Counted from the first letter of the stretch, positions 9,161 to 15,980 are shown. The stretch: 59,999 nt of DNA from an uncultured Dorea sp. (GCA_910584575.1 CAJUBG010000020.1:1-59999); one strand, 5' to 3'. Translations and numbers: made by a program. The notes: a model not told the origin generated them from the letters alone.

Positions 9161-9480
9161 CTCCAATGCACATTTCATAAGTTAGGCAATGTCAATACGT
9201 AGATACGTCATTGTTGTTTCAGTAGCCGTATATCCCAAGATTCCCGAAATGACAGGAAGTGGAATCTCATGTCCTACAGGTGGCTTGCAAAACTGTGACG
9301 AAGTATATGGGAATCTTTCTTTTTTCCTTCAAGGCACATTCCGAATTTTGGGAGATAAACTCTTACAAGAACACCGACTGCCCCGATTAGACTTTTCATT
9401 CATACCAACCCTGAACATCGCTATTCTGCCAAAGCATTTATACAACGGGAATAAACTGCACACCATTTTTTCTGCTCGAT
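9124..9480 (-). pseudogene. decayed tyrosine recombinase (integrase), C-terminal domain
   Basis: Minus-strand reading gives the integrase box HILRHSFASHL, then after a frameshift IPLPVISGILGYTATETTMT and YLRIDIA, where the Tyr after ETTMT is the expected nucleophile. A stop follows in LRIDIA*LMKCALEV, and the frame ends VAMA-stop. Upstream, FRVGMNEKSNRGSRCSCKSL is joined by another frameshift. At least two frameshifts and one nonsense codon make it non-functional. The final codons and stop (GTGGCAATGGCCTGA) lie inside the last repeat of array 1 read in reverse. A second copy of the 3' end is at 13499-13640. Confidence 0.7.
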
Positions 9481-9485
9481 TTTAG

Positions 9486-9593
9486 AATACAGAATTTAAA
9501 AATTTTCCTCTTTATTGTCCGAAATGCAAACAGGAAAATCTGATTAAAATTAAAAATCTACATATCAAACTCATCAAAGAGCTAGACTCTTAG
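9486..9593 (+). pseudogene. fragment of a cysteine-rich KTR-type small protein
   Basis: A 35-codon stretch between stops reads NTEFKNFPLYCPKCKQENLI and ends LIKELDS. This matches the second half of the cysteine-rich KTR proteins carried by clostridial conjugative elements (family recalled from the FPLYCPKCKQE motif). After the stop the frame continues TQSRW, also typical of that family. The N-terminal half is not intact; a faint NGNK sequence lies upstream at about 9447-9458. It is a relic of an earlier element. Confidence 0.5.
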
Positions 9594-9689
9594 ACGCAGA
9601 GCCGATGGGCTTATGAAAAAATGATATGCTCCCTTTATAATAGACAGACAAAATAATAAAACTGGCATTGTAAGGAGGAACAAATTTTC

Positions 9690-9960
9690 ATGGGACAACA
9701 TTCAAAATACTCTTTTAAGATGAAATTTGCCGCTGTCACAAAGTATCTGGAAGGAAGTTGTTCAACAAAAAGTATCGCCCGAAGCCTGGGTACAGATGGG
9801 TTAAAAACGTCCCCCAAACTCGGCTCCTATTCTGCCGAAACAAAACACAATGCCGTCTGTGATTAACTTGCCTGCAAAGGGATCTTAAGGGAAATCCAGA
9901 AAAAGTATGGAATCCGTTCAGATAAGTAGCTCCGCAACTGGATTATAAAGTATAAGGGGG
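9690..9960 (+). pseudogene. decayed IS3-family orfA-like transposase fragment
   Basis: A start with ribosome site AAGGAGG opens a frame reading MGQHSKYSFKMKFAAVTKYL and SIARSLG, the helix-turn-helix start of an IS3-type OrfA, ending at TAA 9864-9866. Downstream, KGILREIQKKYGIRSDK-stop-LRNWIIKYK (about 9867-9960) is the second HTH unit, with TAG where Gln is expected. The middle is lost or shifted, and there is no OrfB. It abuts the second leader copy within about 22 bp. Confidence 0.55.
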
Positions 9961-9981
9961 GTTTAACCCTATTATATAGAC

Positions 9982-10202
9982 AATAAAAATCTGTCAAAAA
10001 ATATTTGGCTCTTGTAGCAAAGATAAGAATTATGCTAAAATACAAACAAGGGGGATAAATGTACTGGATTGTATTTATCTTAGTACAATTTTTGAAAAGA
10101 CAAAAAAATGGGCTGAAAAAAGTTATTATCAGAATATTCAGATAAATACCTACAAAAATGAGTCTGGAAAGCCTTGACTTTAGCGGGGTCTGAAAGGATA
10201 CC
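9982..10202 (+). promoter_or_regulatory. CRISPR leader, copy 2
   Basis: A 221-bp near-duplicate of 8539-8759. The promoter-like pair is kept: TTGTAG at 10012-10017, TAAAAT at 10036-10041, 18 bp apart. The ribosome site before the small ORF is AAGGGGGATAA. The differences are scattered substitutions without indels, so the duplication is not brand new. Confidence 0.7.
10059..10145 (+). CDS. 28-residue leader-encoded peptide, copy 2
   Basis: Same length and frame as 8616-8702: hydrophobic MYWIVFILVQFL, then KRQKNGLKK and VIIRIFR. It is preceded by GGGGGATAA. Three residues differ from copy 1 (G18, L19, K21) and two codon changes are silent. Its function is unknown, and the duplication of the leader alone could explain conservation. 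Confidence 0.4.
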   Translation: MYWIVFILVQFLKRQKNGLKKVIIRIFR

Positions 10203-11015
10203 GTAGAAATGTGTGTTACCCGTTTCAGGGGATTGTCACACTCATATTCCTGAACTTCGTGCATTACTACAGGATATGTAGAAATGTGTGTTACCCGTTT
10301 CAGGGCATTGTCACGCGTCATACGCTCGGTCCTCCTTGTTGAAGGAGAGCAGTAGAAATGTGTGTTACCCGTTTCAGGGCATTGTCACATAGTTTTTCAT
10401 TTTTATCCCCCTCTTTAATATTGGGTAGAAATGTGTGTTACCCGTTTCAGGGCATTGTCACAATCTAAATCATGATGCCATGTTGGCGGCAGTTTAAAGT
10501 AGAAATGTGTGTTACCCGTTTCAGGGCATTGTCACGCGTCATACGCTCGGTCCTCCTTGTTGAAGGAGAGCAGTAGAAATGTGTGTTACCCGTTTCAGGG
10601 CATTGTCACAATTCATACCTTCCAACATTTCGCAAGCCTGCGCAAAGTAGAAATGTGTGTTACCCGTTTCAGGGGATTGTCACACTTCCTTTTTCTTTCA
10701 CTGGTTCAACTATAGTTAGTAGAAATGTGTGTTACCCGTTTCAGGGGATTGTCACACTTTCCTTTTTCTTTCACTGGTTCAACTATAGTTAGTAGAAATG
10801 TGTGTTACCCGTTTCAGGGGATTGTCACTAGATGTTGATGGACCTGATTCCCCTCCCCCTGGAGTTGAACCGGCGTTTTCTCCACCTGATGGACCTGATT
10901 CCGTAGAAATGTGTGTTACCCGTTTCAGGGGATTGTCACATCTTCCAGAACTCAATAGAGATGAACTCCCAGAATAAAGTAGAAATGAGTGTTACCTGTT
11001 TCAGGGGATTGTCAC
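10203..11015 (+). CRISPR. CRISPR-type array 2 (11 repeats, 10 spacers)
   Basis: Repeats of 37 nt start at 10203, 10278, 10352, 10425, 10499, 10573, 10647, 10719, 10792, 10903 and 10979. They differ from array 1 by TTACCCG instead of TTACACG. Repeats 1 and 7-11 have CAGGGGATTG, and repeats 2-6 CAGGGCATTG. CCC and GGG can pair around GTTTCA. Spacers are 35-39 nt except spacer 9 (74 nt). Spacers 2 and 5 are identical, and spacers 7 and 8 differ by one T. The last repeat is degenerate (GAGTGTTACCTG). The leader is on the left. No cas genes lie nearby. Confidence 0.92.
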
Positions 11016-11191
11016 ATTACTCCATCCACATATTTCCAATGAGCTTCTATTTTTTTCATGTGTTTTAAATATTTTGAATTTAATACAAAAAAATGAACAG
11101 AAGCAAGAACGGACAGATTATTCTGCAATACCAGACGAAGTACAACCGCAAACAATGATAATGGCTAAGATTTAACAATATTTCCAAATAG

Positions 11192-11435
11192 GGAAAAATT
11201 AATGATAAAGAAAATTTTGCAAGAGAATTTATCCATATGTGTCAAGACAATTCTTTCCACTTAATCAGATTTTCAACGGATATAGGTGTATATTCTTCTG
11301 TATTATATATTACAGTACATCTACCTTATAGGGATATTGAAGAAAAAAAGTCTGTATAAAATTATATTTAAAACAGATGTATATGATGGAGATTACGATA
11401 TAAAGAATAATACAAATAAATTTTATTTATATATA
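11192..11435 (+). pseudogene. unrecognised gene fragment, frameshifted and interrupted by the IS
   Basis: An open frame reads NFAREFIHMCQDNSFHLIRF, STDIGVYSSVLYITVHLPYR and DIEEKKSV-stop. If one base is added at the A-run near 11344, it continues LYKIIFKTDVYDGDYDIKNN and TNKFYLYI up to the IS edge. Beyond the IS (13297 on) the frame continues FVREKNR. This looks like one protein gene first damaged by a frameshift and cut by the IS. I do not recognise the family. Confidence 0.4.
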
Positions 11436-13290
11436 GGCTCTCGGAATTTTGAGCCTGCCGATTAAGATTCACCAGTCGGATGAACCTCGAAAAGTAAATA
11501 TTATCCAGAAGAGATATGACAAGTAATAAATGATGAAAAATGATGAAAAAATGGCGCACTTTCATAGACCTTGTGCCCGACATGGTTTATAATGGTATTG
11601 CTTATGGAGTTAAGCGGTTTGCTCAAAGAGATCTTTTAGCAGGGATGACTTTGGCAAAGCCCACGCATCAAGATGTTGACACATCATGATGGCAAACAGG
11701 CGGCAGTACCACATCATGGATGAACGGTATCTGCCGTCTTCTAATTTATAGTCCATTTTTTCCCGTTTGTTACAGCGCTCAGCAGATGTTCTTGCATTAT
11801 ATTCCAGCTTCCATTCCGCACTATCACGAGGCGGATTGTTGAACAGCCTTGGATTGTCTTTTAAAACAAGATGGACATTCCTGCCATACTTAGCATCGGA
11901 ACAAGGATCTTCGCAGGTGCATTGCACAGTACCGCCTTTGCAGGTGATTTTTGGGCAGCGGTATTTGATCCGTCCCTTTTTCGGCTCAACAGCAGCCTGC
12001 TTCATAGGGAAACCTTTAGGGCATAATGGAACCCCATCTTTGTTTAGGGTGATGTCATCCTTATAAACAGGAGGGCGTCCGCATTTCCGGTTCAGGTCTA
12101 TAAAAGGGGTTATGCCATTGGCTTTACAGTAATCGTAATAAGGCATAGCATCGTGGGCTGAGTCGAGAAGGAGTTTTTTAACGACAGCATCCGGAAGCAT
12201 CTGTTTCATGGAAAACCAGTTATATAGGAATCCGTGGGAGTCATGCCGTGAGGCAGGACTTAAAAATGGGAAAACCGGGAGATCATTTTCAGAGTCAGCT
12301 GCGGTCAGCATGTATAAGTCATATCCGAAGTAATAACGGTTACGGTGGGAGTCCCATCCGATGTCACAGTCCGGCTGATGATAGATGCGGTTACATTTGC
12401 AATCGCGGATTCCTTTTTCCATACATTTGCAGGTTCGTTTTTTTCGTTCCCGTGCGGCCGTGTAAACAGGCGTACCATCTCCGGCTAAAACAAGTTCTTT
12501 CAGAGATAGCAGGTTTTGTTCGGCAGAAGTCTGAAGAAAAAAAGTATGGAAGATTTCCCAAAGCCTTACACCGGGAGCCATGTCAGAAGGAGGGGTTTCC
12601 TCAAACCTGCGAAATAAATCTTCGACAGTTACTTTTTCAACAGGGGCAGCCTTCTCCTCTTTGGCCTTTGGCTTTTGAGGTTTTTCTTTAGGCGGATGAA
12701 TAGCATTGGAAAGATTATTATCATCGGATAGCCAAAGGCGCCTGTGGAAGTCATAGAAAGTGCCGACACCAGGGGTATCACCTACAGTAAAGCCAGAAAT
12801 AATGGCATGAAGGTTGTTCTCTTTTAGGTCAGAAGCAAATCTTGTATAAGAGGTTAATTTAAATTCAACAGAAACAAGAATAGAACGCAGCATATCGGAA
12901 GGGAGCCTTGGTTCAGAACCAAAGAGGGAATACCGGTCTTGCATGAGAAGATCAATACCAGATAAATCCAAAGCCCAGAATTTTTCGAGAATCAGCCAGG
13001 TTGATGAAGATAGAGAAGCCGCAGCATTAGGATAATATTTATGAAGTTGAGTCAGGACACGGTTCTGATAGGCGGAATGACCGCCAACATTAATAGGTTT
13101 CAATGAAACACACCTCCAAATCAAAAAGTCTGACCGGCGCTGCCGGAACAATATACCTTGTTAATCAAGAGGCGCGAAGCGCCGCATTTTTAGGGGCATA
13201 TGTCAAGTACTTTTTTGAAAAAAGGTGGAGAAAAAATAAAAAAGGAATCTCAAAAGCCAGATGAATAAAGGCTTAGAGATTCCGAGAGTC
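11436..13290. mobile_element. insertion sequence with about 20-bp inverted repeats
   Basis: The left end GGCTCTCGGAATTTTGAGCC (11436-11455) and the right end, read inward on the minus strand (GACTCTCGGAATCTCTAAGC from 13290), are imperfect inverted repeats. Both ends are flanked by TATATA (11430-11435 and 13291-13296), a probable target duplication. Length is about 1.86 kb with one transposase on the minus strand. The IS sits between array 2 and the decayed third array. Confidence 0.7.
11610..13103 (-). CDS. DDE transposase of the IS (IS4/IS1182-like)
   Basis: About 497 residues. Candidate acidic catalytic positions are LVLAGDGTPVY (first Asp), KKLLLDSAHDA (second Asp) and, late, NARTSAERCNKREKMDY (Glu), as in DDE transposases. 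A cysteine-rich segment (CKCMEKGIRDCKCNRIYHQ, CDIG) suggests metal binding. TTG at 13103 is proposed as start because GGAGGTG lies 7 nt upstream; the longer frame from 13151 has no ribosome site. The frame is intact, so the IS could be active. The exact IS family is not certain. Confidence 0.75.
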   Translation of the reverse strand: MKPINVGGHSAYQNRVLTQLHKYYPNAAASLSSSTWLILEKFWALDLSGIDLLMQDRYSLFGSEPRLPSDMLRSILVSVEFKLTSYTRFASDLKENNLHAIISGFTVGDTPGVGTFYDFHRRLWLSDDNNLSNAIHPPKEKPQKPKAKEEKAAPVEKVTVEDLFRRFEETPPSDMAPGVRLWEIFHTFFLQTSAEQNLLSLKELVLAGDGTPVYTAARERKKRTCKCMEKGIRDCKCNRIYHQPDCDIGWDSHRNRYYFGYDLYMLTAADSENDLPVFPFLSPASRHDSHGFLYNWFSMKQMLPDAVVKKLLLDSAHDAMPYYDYCKANGITPFIDLNRKCGRPPVYKDDITLNKDGVPLCPKGFPMKQAAVEPKKGRIKYRCPKITCKGGTVQCTCEDPCSDAKYGRNVHLVLKDNPRLFNNPPRDSAEWKLEYNARTSAERCNKREKMDYKLEDGRYRSSMMWYCRLFAIMMCQHLDAWALPKSSLLKDLFEQTA

Positions 13291-13424
13291 TATATATTTG
13301 TTCGGGAGAAAAATAGATTTTTATTGATTTGTCTACTTTTGATTTTGTAGTTTTTGCATTGAATGAATAAAAAATTTGTAGTATGATTAGAGTGTTAAAA
13401 AGTCAATTTTTCAAATAAGCATTG

Positions 13425-13535
13425 TTAGAAATAAGAATAACCCGCTTCAGGGCATTGCAACATGGTACGTCTGCCAGTGACTGTCCATAAACAGCCTTGT
13501 AGAAATAAGAGTAACCCATTTAAGAGGATTGCCAC
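13425..13535 (+). CRISPR. decayed third array (2 repeats, 1 spacer)
   Basis: Two degenerate repeats, 13425-13461 (TTAGAAATAAGAATAACCCG...GCAAC) and 13499-13535 (GTAGAAATAAGAGTAACCCA...GCCAC), flank a 37-nt spacer. The last repeat matches the degenerate terminal repeat of array 1, and the same trailer DNA follows both. So this is the distal end of an array copy whose leader end was lost, possibly through the IS insertion. Confidence 0.7.
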
Positions 13536-13645
13536 CTCCAATGCATATTTTCTAAGATCGGCGATGTCAATACGGAGATAAGTCATTATTGTTTCAGTAG
13601 TCGTATATCCCAAGATTTCCAAGATCGATCGAATCGAGGAATTAT
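13499..13645 (-). pseudogene. second remnant of the tyrosine recombinase 3' end
   Basis: Minus-strand reading gives LGYTTTETIMTYLRIDIADL and RKYALEV, the integrase C-terminus with its nucleophile Tyr, running straight into the degenerate repeat. Upstream of LGY the similarity to the copy at 9124-9480 is lost. About 30 codons remain. It confirms that integrase 3' end and terminal repeat were duplicated as one unit. Confidence 0.65.
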
Positions 13646-13833
13646 GTTACCTCGTTCACAGAATAAGACGAAAGCAAGCGACTCCGCATGTTGTAATGGG
13701 GGGAAGCGATAAAAAATCTTATTTGATTTTTTATGATTCCAATTTTCTCTCGATGGGAAATATATGCTTCTTCGCTTTCAAACCCTATAGATTCGTGCTG
13801 GCAGTTATCCAAAATAAGGCTCACTGTCAGCAT
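13642..13833 (-). CDS. uncertain small ORF in element
   Basis: A 63-codon frame starting MLTVSLILDNCQHESIGFES. It has no clear ribosome site before ATG 13833 and no recognised motif. It sits within a run of minus-strand frames at the right end of the element and may be a fragment of an element gene. Confidence 0.25.
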   Translation of the reverse strand: MLTVSLILDNCQHESIGFESEEAYISHREKIGIIKNQIRFFIASPHYNMRSRLLSSYSVNEVT

Positions 13834-13837
13834 GAAT

Positions 13838-14059
13838 TTAGTTTTTGAGCCGTATTATTAACATTTCCTCCTTTGAACATCCGACTTGACCATACATAGA
13901 ACAATCTGGCTTATAGCTCCACCTGCATTTCCCATTCTCCAGGCAAAAATAGGACTGCATCGGCTGATACAAATCGCGCATTAGTGATAAACCGCCTCGT
14001 GTTACATAATTGCAGACAGCTATTTCCCGATACGTTTTTAAATAAAACAGACCCGTCAT
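13838..14059 (-). CDS. uncertain small cysteine-containing ORF in element
   Basis: A 73-codon frame with four cysteines spread through CLENGKCRWSYKPDC and GQVGC, preceded by TRGGLSLMRDLYQPMQSYF. The ribosome site is weak. The composition looks protein-like rather than random, so it may be a real small element protein, perhaps metal-binding. No family is recognised. Confidence 0.35.
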   Translation of the reverse strand: MTGLFYLKTYREIAVCNYVTRGGLSLMRDLYQPMQSYFCLENGKCRWSYKPDCSMYGQVGCSKEEMLIIRLKN

Positions 14060-14136
14060 ATCGCTAAATCTTCATGCCATCCGGCATTTTTTTATAGTGC
14101 TAACTCAGCGGAACCCCTTGTATTTACTGAGTCTTG

Positions 14137-14490
14137 CTAACTTGGCAATAAAATAACACATTCCCCTGTATCCAAAATACCTACCATAACACCATTTCCC
14201 TGAAGATTCAGAGTCGGATAACTCTGTACCACACTGATCCCCGCTTCATCCATTGCCTCTAAATCCATGAGCTGATAGCAATTCGGAATAGAATTATAAC
14301 GATAGTATTCCAAAGACACCGGCTCTGTCAACGTCCTATCCACATAGACTGCCTGAAACCCAAAGTCCATTGACTGGACGCATGCCCGCGCCCGTTCCGC
14401 CTCCTCTGGCGTTATCTCTCTGTAAATCGGTGCGATAAAATCAATAAAATCCTCCGACATAATCATTCTTCGACAGGTTTCTCTATCCAT
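14137..14490 (-). pseudogene. Csp-like S8 protease, N-terminal part (displaced by element)
   Basis: The first 109 codons of the split protease, followed by eight element-derived codons (ECVILLPS) and TAG. It contains a prodomain-like region (ITPEEAERARACVQSMDFGF) and the catalytic Asp motif NGVMVGILDTG. It starts at ATG 14490 with GAGGTG 10 nt upstream, that site itself being in a terminator stem. As it stands only an inactive short product can be made. The rest of the protein is at 4608-5987. Csp-family proteases act in spore germination in clostridia, so loss or controlled repair of this gene could matter for spores; that link is inference. Confidence 0.88.
14164..14166. other. attachment-site core, right edge of element (CCC/GGG)
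   Basis: Partner of 5985-5987. On the minus strand it is the Gly codon GGG of ILDTG in the protease. The six bases AGGGGA are shared by both junctions, but only the GGG register restores the frame. Confidence 0.6.
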
Positions 14491-14498
14491 AATAAAAA

Positions 14499-14532
14499 CA
14501 CCTCATATACTTTTTTCTAAATATATGAGGCG
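14499..14532 (-). terminator. terminator after clpX overlapping the protease ribosome site
   Basis: CACCTCATATA and TATATGAGGCG form an 11-bp stem with a 12-nt loop. On the minus strand it is followed by TTTTT (14493-14497). The 3' arm contains GAGGTG, the ribosome site of the protease gene. Confidence 0.7.
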
Positions 14533-14558
14533 TTTCACCCATTCTAGCACAAGACTTT

Positions 14559-15980
14559 TTAACCTGTGATACGCGGCACCGCCTGCCCCCTCAGCATAAT
14601 CAACGGACCGCCCGTACCTTCTATGTACTCTCTTGTAATCGTCACCTGGCCGATATTGTCGTCCTTGGGAATCTCAAACATAATATCCAGCATGAATTCC
14701 TCAATTATCGCCCGAAGGGCCCTGGCTCCCGTATCCTTCTTAACAGCCTTTTTCGCGATTGCCAAAAGCGCGCCCTCGTCAAATTCCAGCTTCACCTCAT
14801 CCAGCGCAAGCAGCTTCTGATACTGCTTCAAAATCGCATTCTTCGGCTCTGTCAGAATCTTCACCATCATCTCCTCACTTAAGCCCCGCAAGGTAAATAC
14901 AACCGGAAGGCGTCCCAAAAACTCCGGAATCATGCCAAAATTCCGCAAATCCTCAGTAGTCACCTTCTCAAGAATCGTCTGATCCTTATTATACCGGTCT
15001 TTAAGCTCAGCCCCGAACCCGATAGACGACTGCTTCGTAAGCCTCTCCTTAATAATCTTATCCAGGTCAGGGAAGGCCCCGCCGCAGATAAACAGAATAT
15101 TCTTCGTATTCACCGTGGTAAGGGGAACCATGGCATTCTTACTGTTGGCCCCTACCGGAACCTCCACGTCGCTTCCCTCCAAGAGCTTTAGCATCCCCTG
15201 CTGGACAGACTCCCCGCTTACATCCCTCTGGTTGGTATTCTTCTTCTTGGCAATCTTGTCAATCTCGTCGATAAAGATAATCCCCTGCTCAGCCTTCTCC
15301 ACGTCATTGCCCGCCGCAGCCAGAAGCTTTGAGACAACGCTCTCAATATCGTCGCCAATATACCCTGCTTCTGTCAGAGAGGTTGCGTCCGTGATGGCAA
15401 GAGGAACGTCCAGAAGCCTGGCCAGCGTCTTTACAAGATAAGTCTTACCGCAGCCGGTAGGCCCAATCATCAGCATATTGGACTTTTCAATCTCAATCTC
15501 ATCCATGGTATCCGTTGCCACACGCTTATAATGGTTATAAACCGCCACAGAGACAGCCTTCTTCGCATACTCCTGCCCAACCACATACTCGTCAAGCTTC
15601 CCTTTAATCTTATGGGGCGCGGGAATATTCCGGATATCAATCAGGGGCTTTTTCTCCTCCCCCTCCTTCTTCTTCTTAATCTTCTGCTTCTTGGGAACAT
15701 GCTGCTCCATGTCAGCCATATTAAAAATCTGCACGCCCGGAATATTCATATTCATCAACTGGCTGTAATCAACCTGCCCGTTCATCATTGCGTCAAAGCT
15801 TTTCTGCATACAATCGCTGCAGATTGAGATACCATTGGGAAGATCTATCATCTTACCCGTCGCAGTCTCAGGACGCCTGCACACAAAACAAATCTTCTCA
15901 TACTCGTCCTCATGCTTCTTCGTATCCTCCACCTGGCCCTCTCCCACTTTCTCTACATTGTTCTTATCCTGTTCGGACAT
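14559..15980 (-). CDS. clpX: ATP-dependent Clp protease ATP-binding subunit ClpX
   Basis: A 473-residue AAA+ unfoldase that feeds substrates to ClpP. The N-terminal C4 zinc finger is present (CFVC near the start, CSDC about 20 residues later), then Walker A GPTGCGKT, Walker B IIFIDEIDKIAKK and the ClpP-docking IGF loop (SSIGFG). It is some 40-50 residues longer than usual, with a Lys/Glu-rich linker (KKQKIKKKKEGEEKK) between zinc finger and AAA+ domain. There is no clpP or tig next to it, so it may be a second, divergent ClpX. The ribosome site GGAAGGGAAGG precedes ATG 15980. Confidence 0.9.
   Translation of the reverse strand: MSEQDKNNVEKVGEGQVEDTKKHEDEYEKICFVCRRPETATGKMIDLPNGISICSDCMQKSFDAMMNGQVDYSQLMNMNIPGVQIFNMADMEQHVPKKQKIKKKKEGEEKKPLIDIRNIPAPHKIKGKLDEYVVGQEYAKKAVSVAVYNHYKRVATDTMDEIEIEKSNMLMIGPTGCGKTYLVKTLARLLDVPLAITDATSLTEAGYIGDDIESVVSKLLAAAGNDVEKAEQGIIFIDEIDKIAKKKNTNQRDVSGESVQQGMLKLLEGSDVEVPVGANSKNAMVPLTTVNTKNILFICGGAFPDLDKIIKERLTKQSSIGFGAELKDRYNKDQTILEKVTTEDLRNFGMIPEFLGRLPVVFTLRGLSEEMMVKILTEPKNAILKQYQKLLALDEVKLEFDEGALLAIAKKAVKKDTGARALRAIIEEFMLDIMFEIPKDDNIGQVTITREYIEGTGGPLIMLRGQAVPRITG

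Larger units (their letters stand above)
5988..14166. mobile_element. 8.2-kb serine-recombinase element inserted in the Csp-like protease gene
   Basis: The element's limits are set by the two halves of the protease gene. On the minus strand the left half reads ACA-GGG-GAA (14169-14161) and the right half GAG-GGG-ATT (5990-5982). Joining at the common GGG gives ACA-GGG-ATT-GAT, restoring the frame (ILDTGIDY). The interior is visibly more A+T-rich than the flanks. The recombinase gene ends 167 bp from the boundary, the usual position for an integrase next to its att site. The cargo is two CRISPR-type arrays, an IS, gene remnants and small ORFs; no cas, replication or conjugation gene is intact. 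Confidence 0.85.

Noticed and set aside
9189..9485. 98-codon plus-strand ORF
   Set aside because: It runs antisense over the decayed tyrosine recombinase, whose motifs on the minus strand are clear; no ribosome site.
10509..10792. Plus-strand ORFs within array 2 (reading CYPFQGIVT repeatedly)
   Set aside because: They are only the repeat units read through in a frame that happens to lack stops; there is no start site or spacer conservation.
8760..11015. Type V-A (Cas12a) assignment because the reverse repeat ends ATTTCTAC
   Set aside because: The matching GTAGA strand of the Cas12a pseudoknot is missing after it, and leader and degenerate ends both indicate the opposite transcription direction.
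8760..13535. Classical integron attC array
   Set aside because: attC sites enclose gene cassettes and have long imperfect palindromes; here the inter-repeat units are uniform 34-39-nt non-coding spacers, so a CRISPR-like origin fits better.
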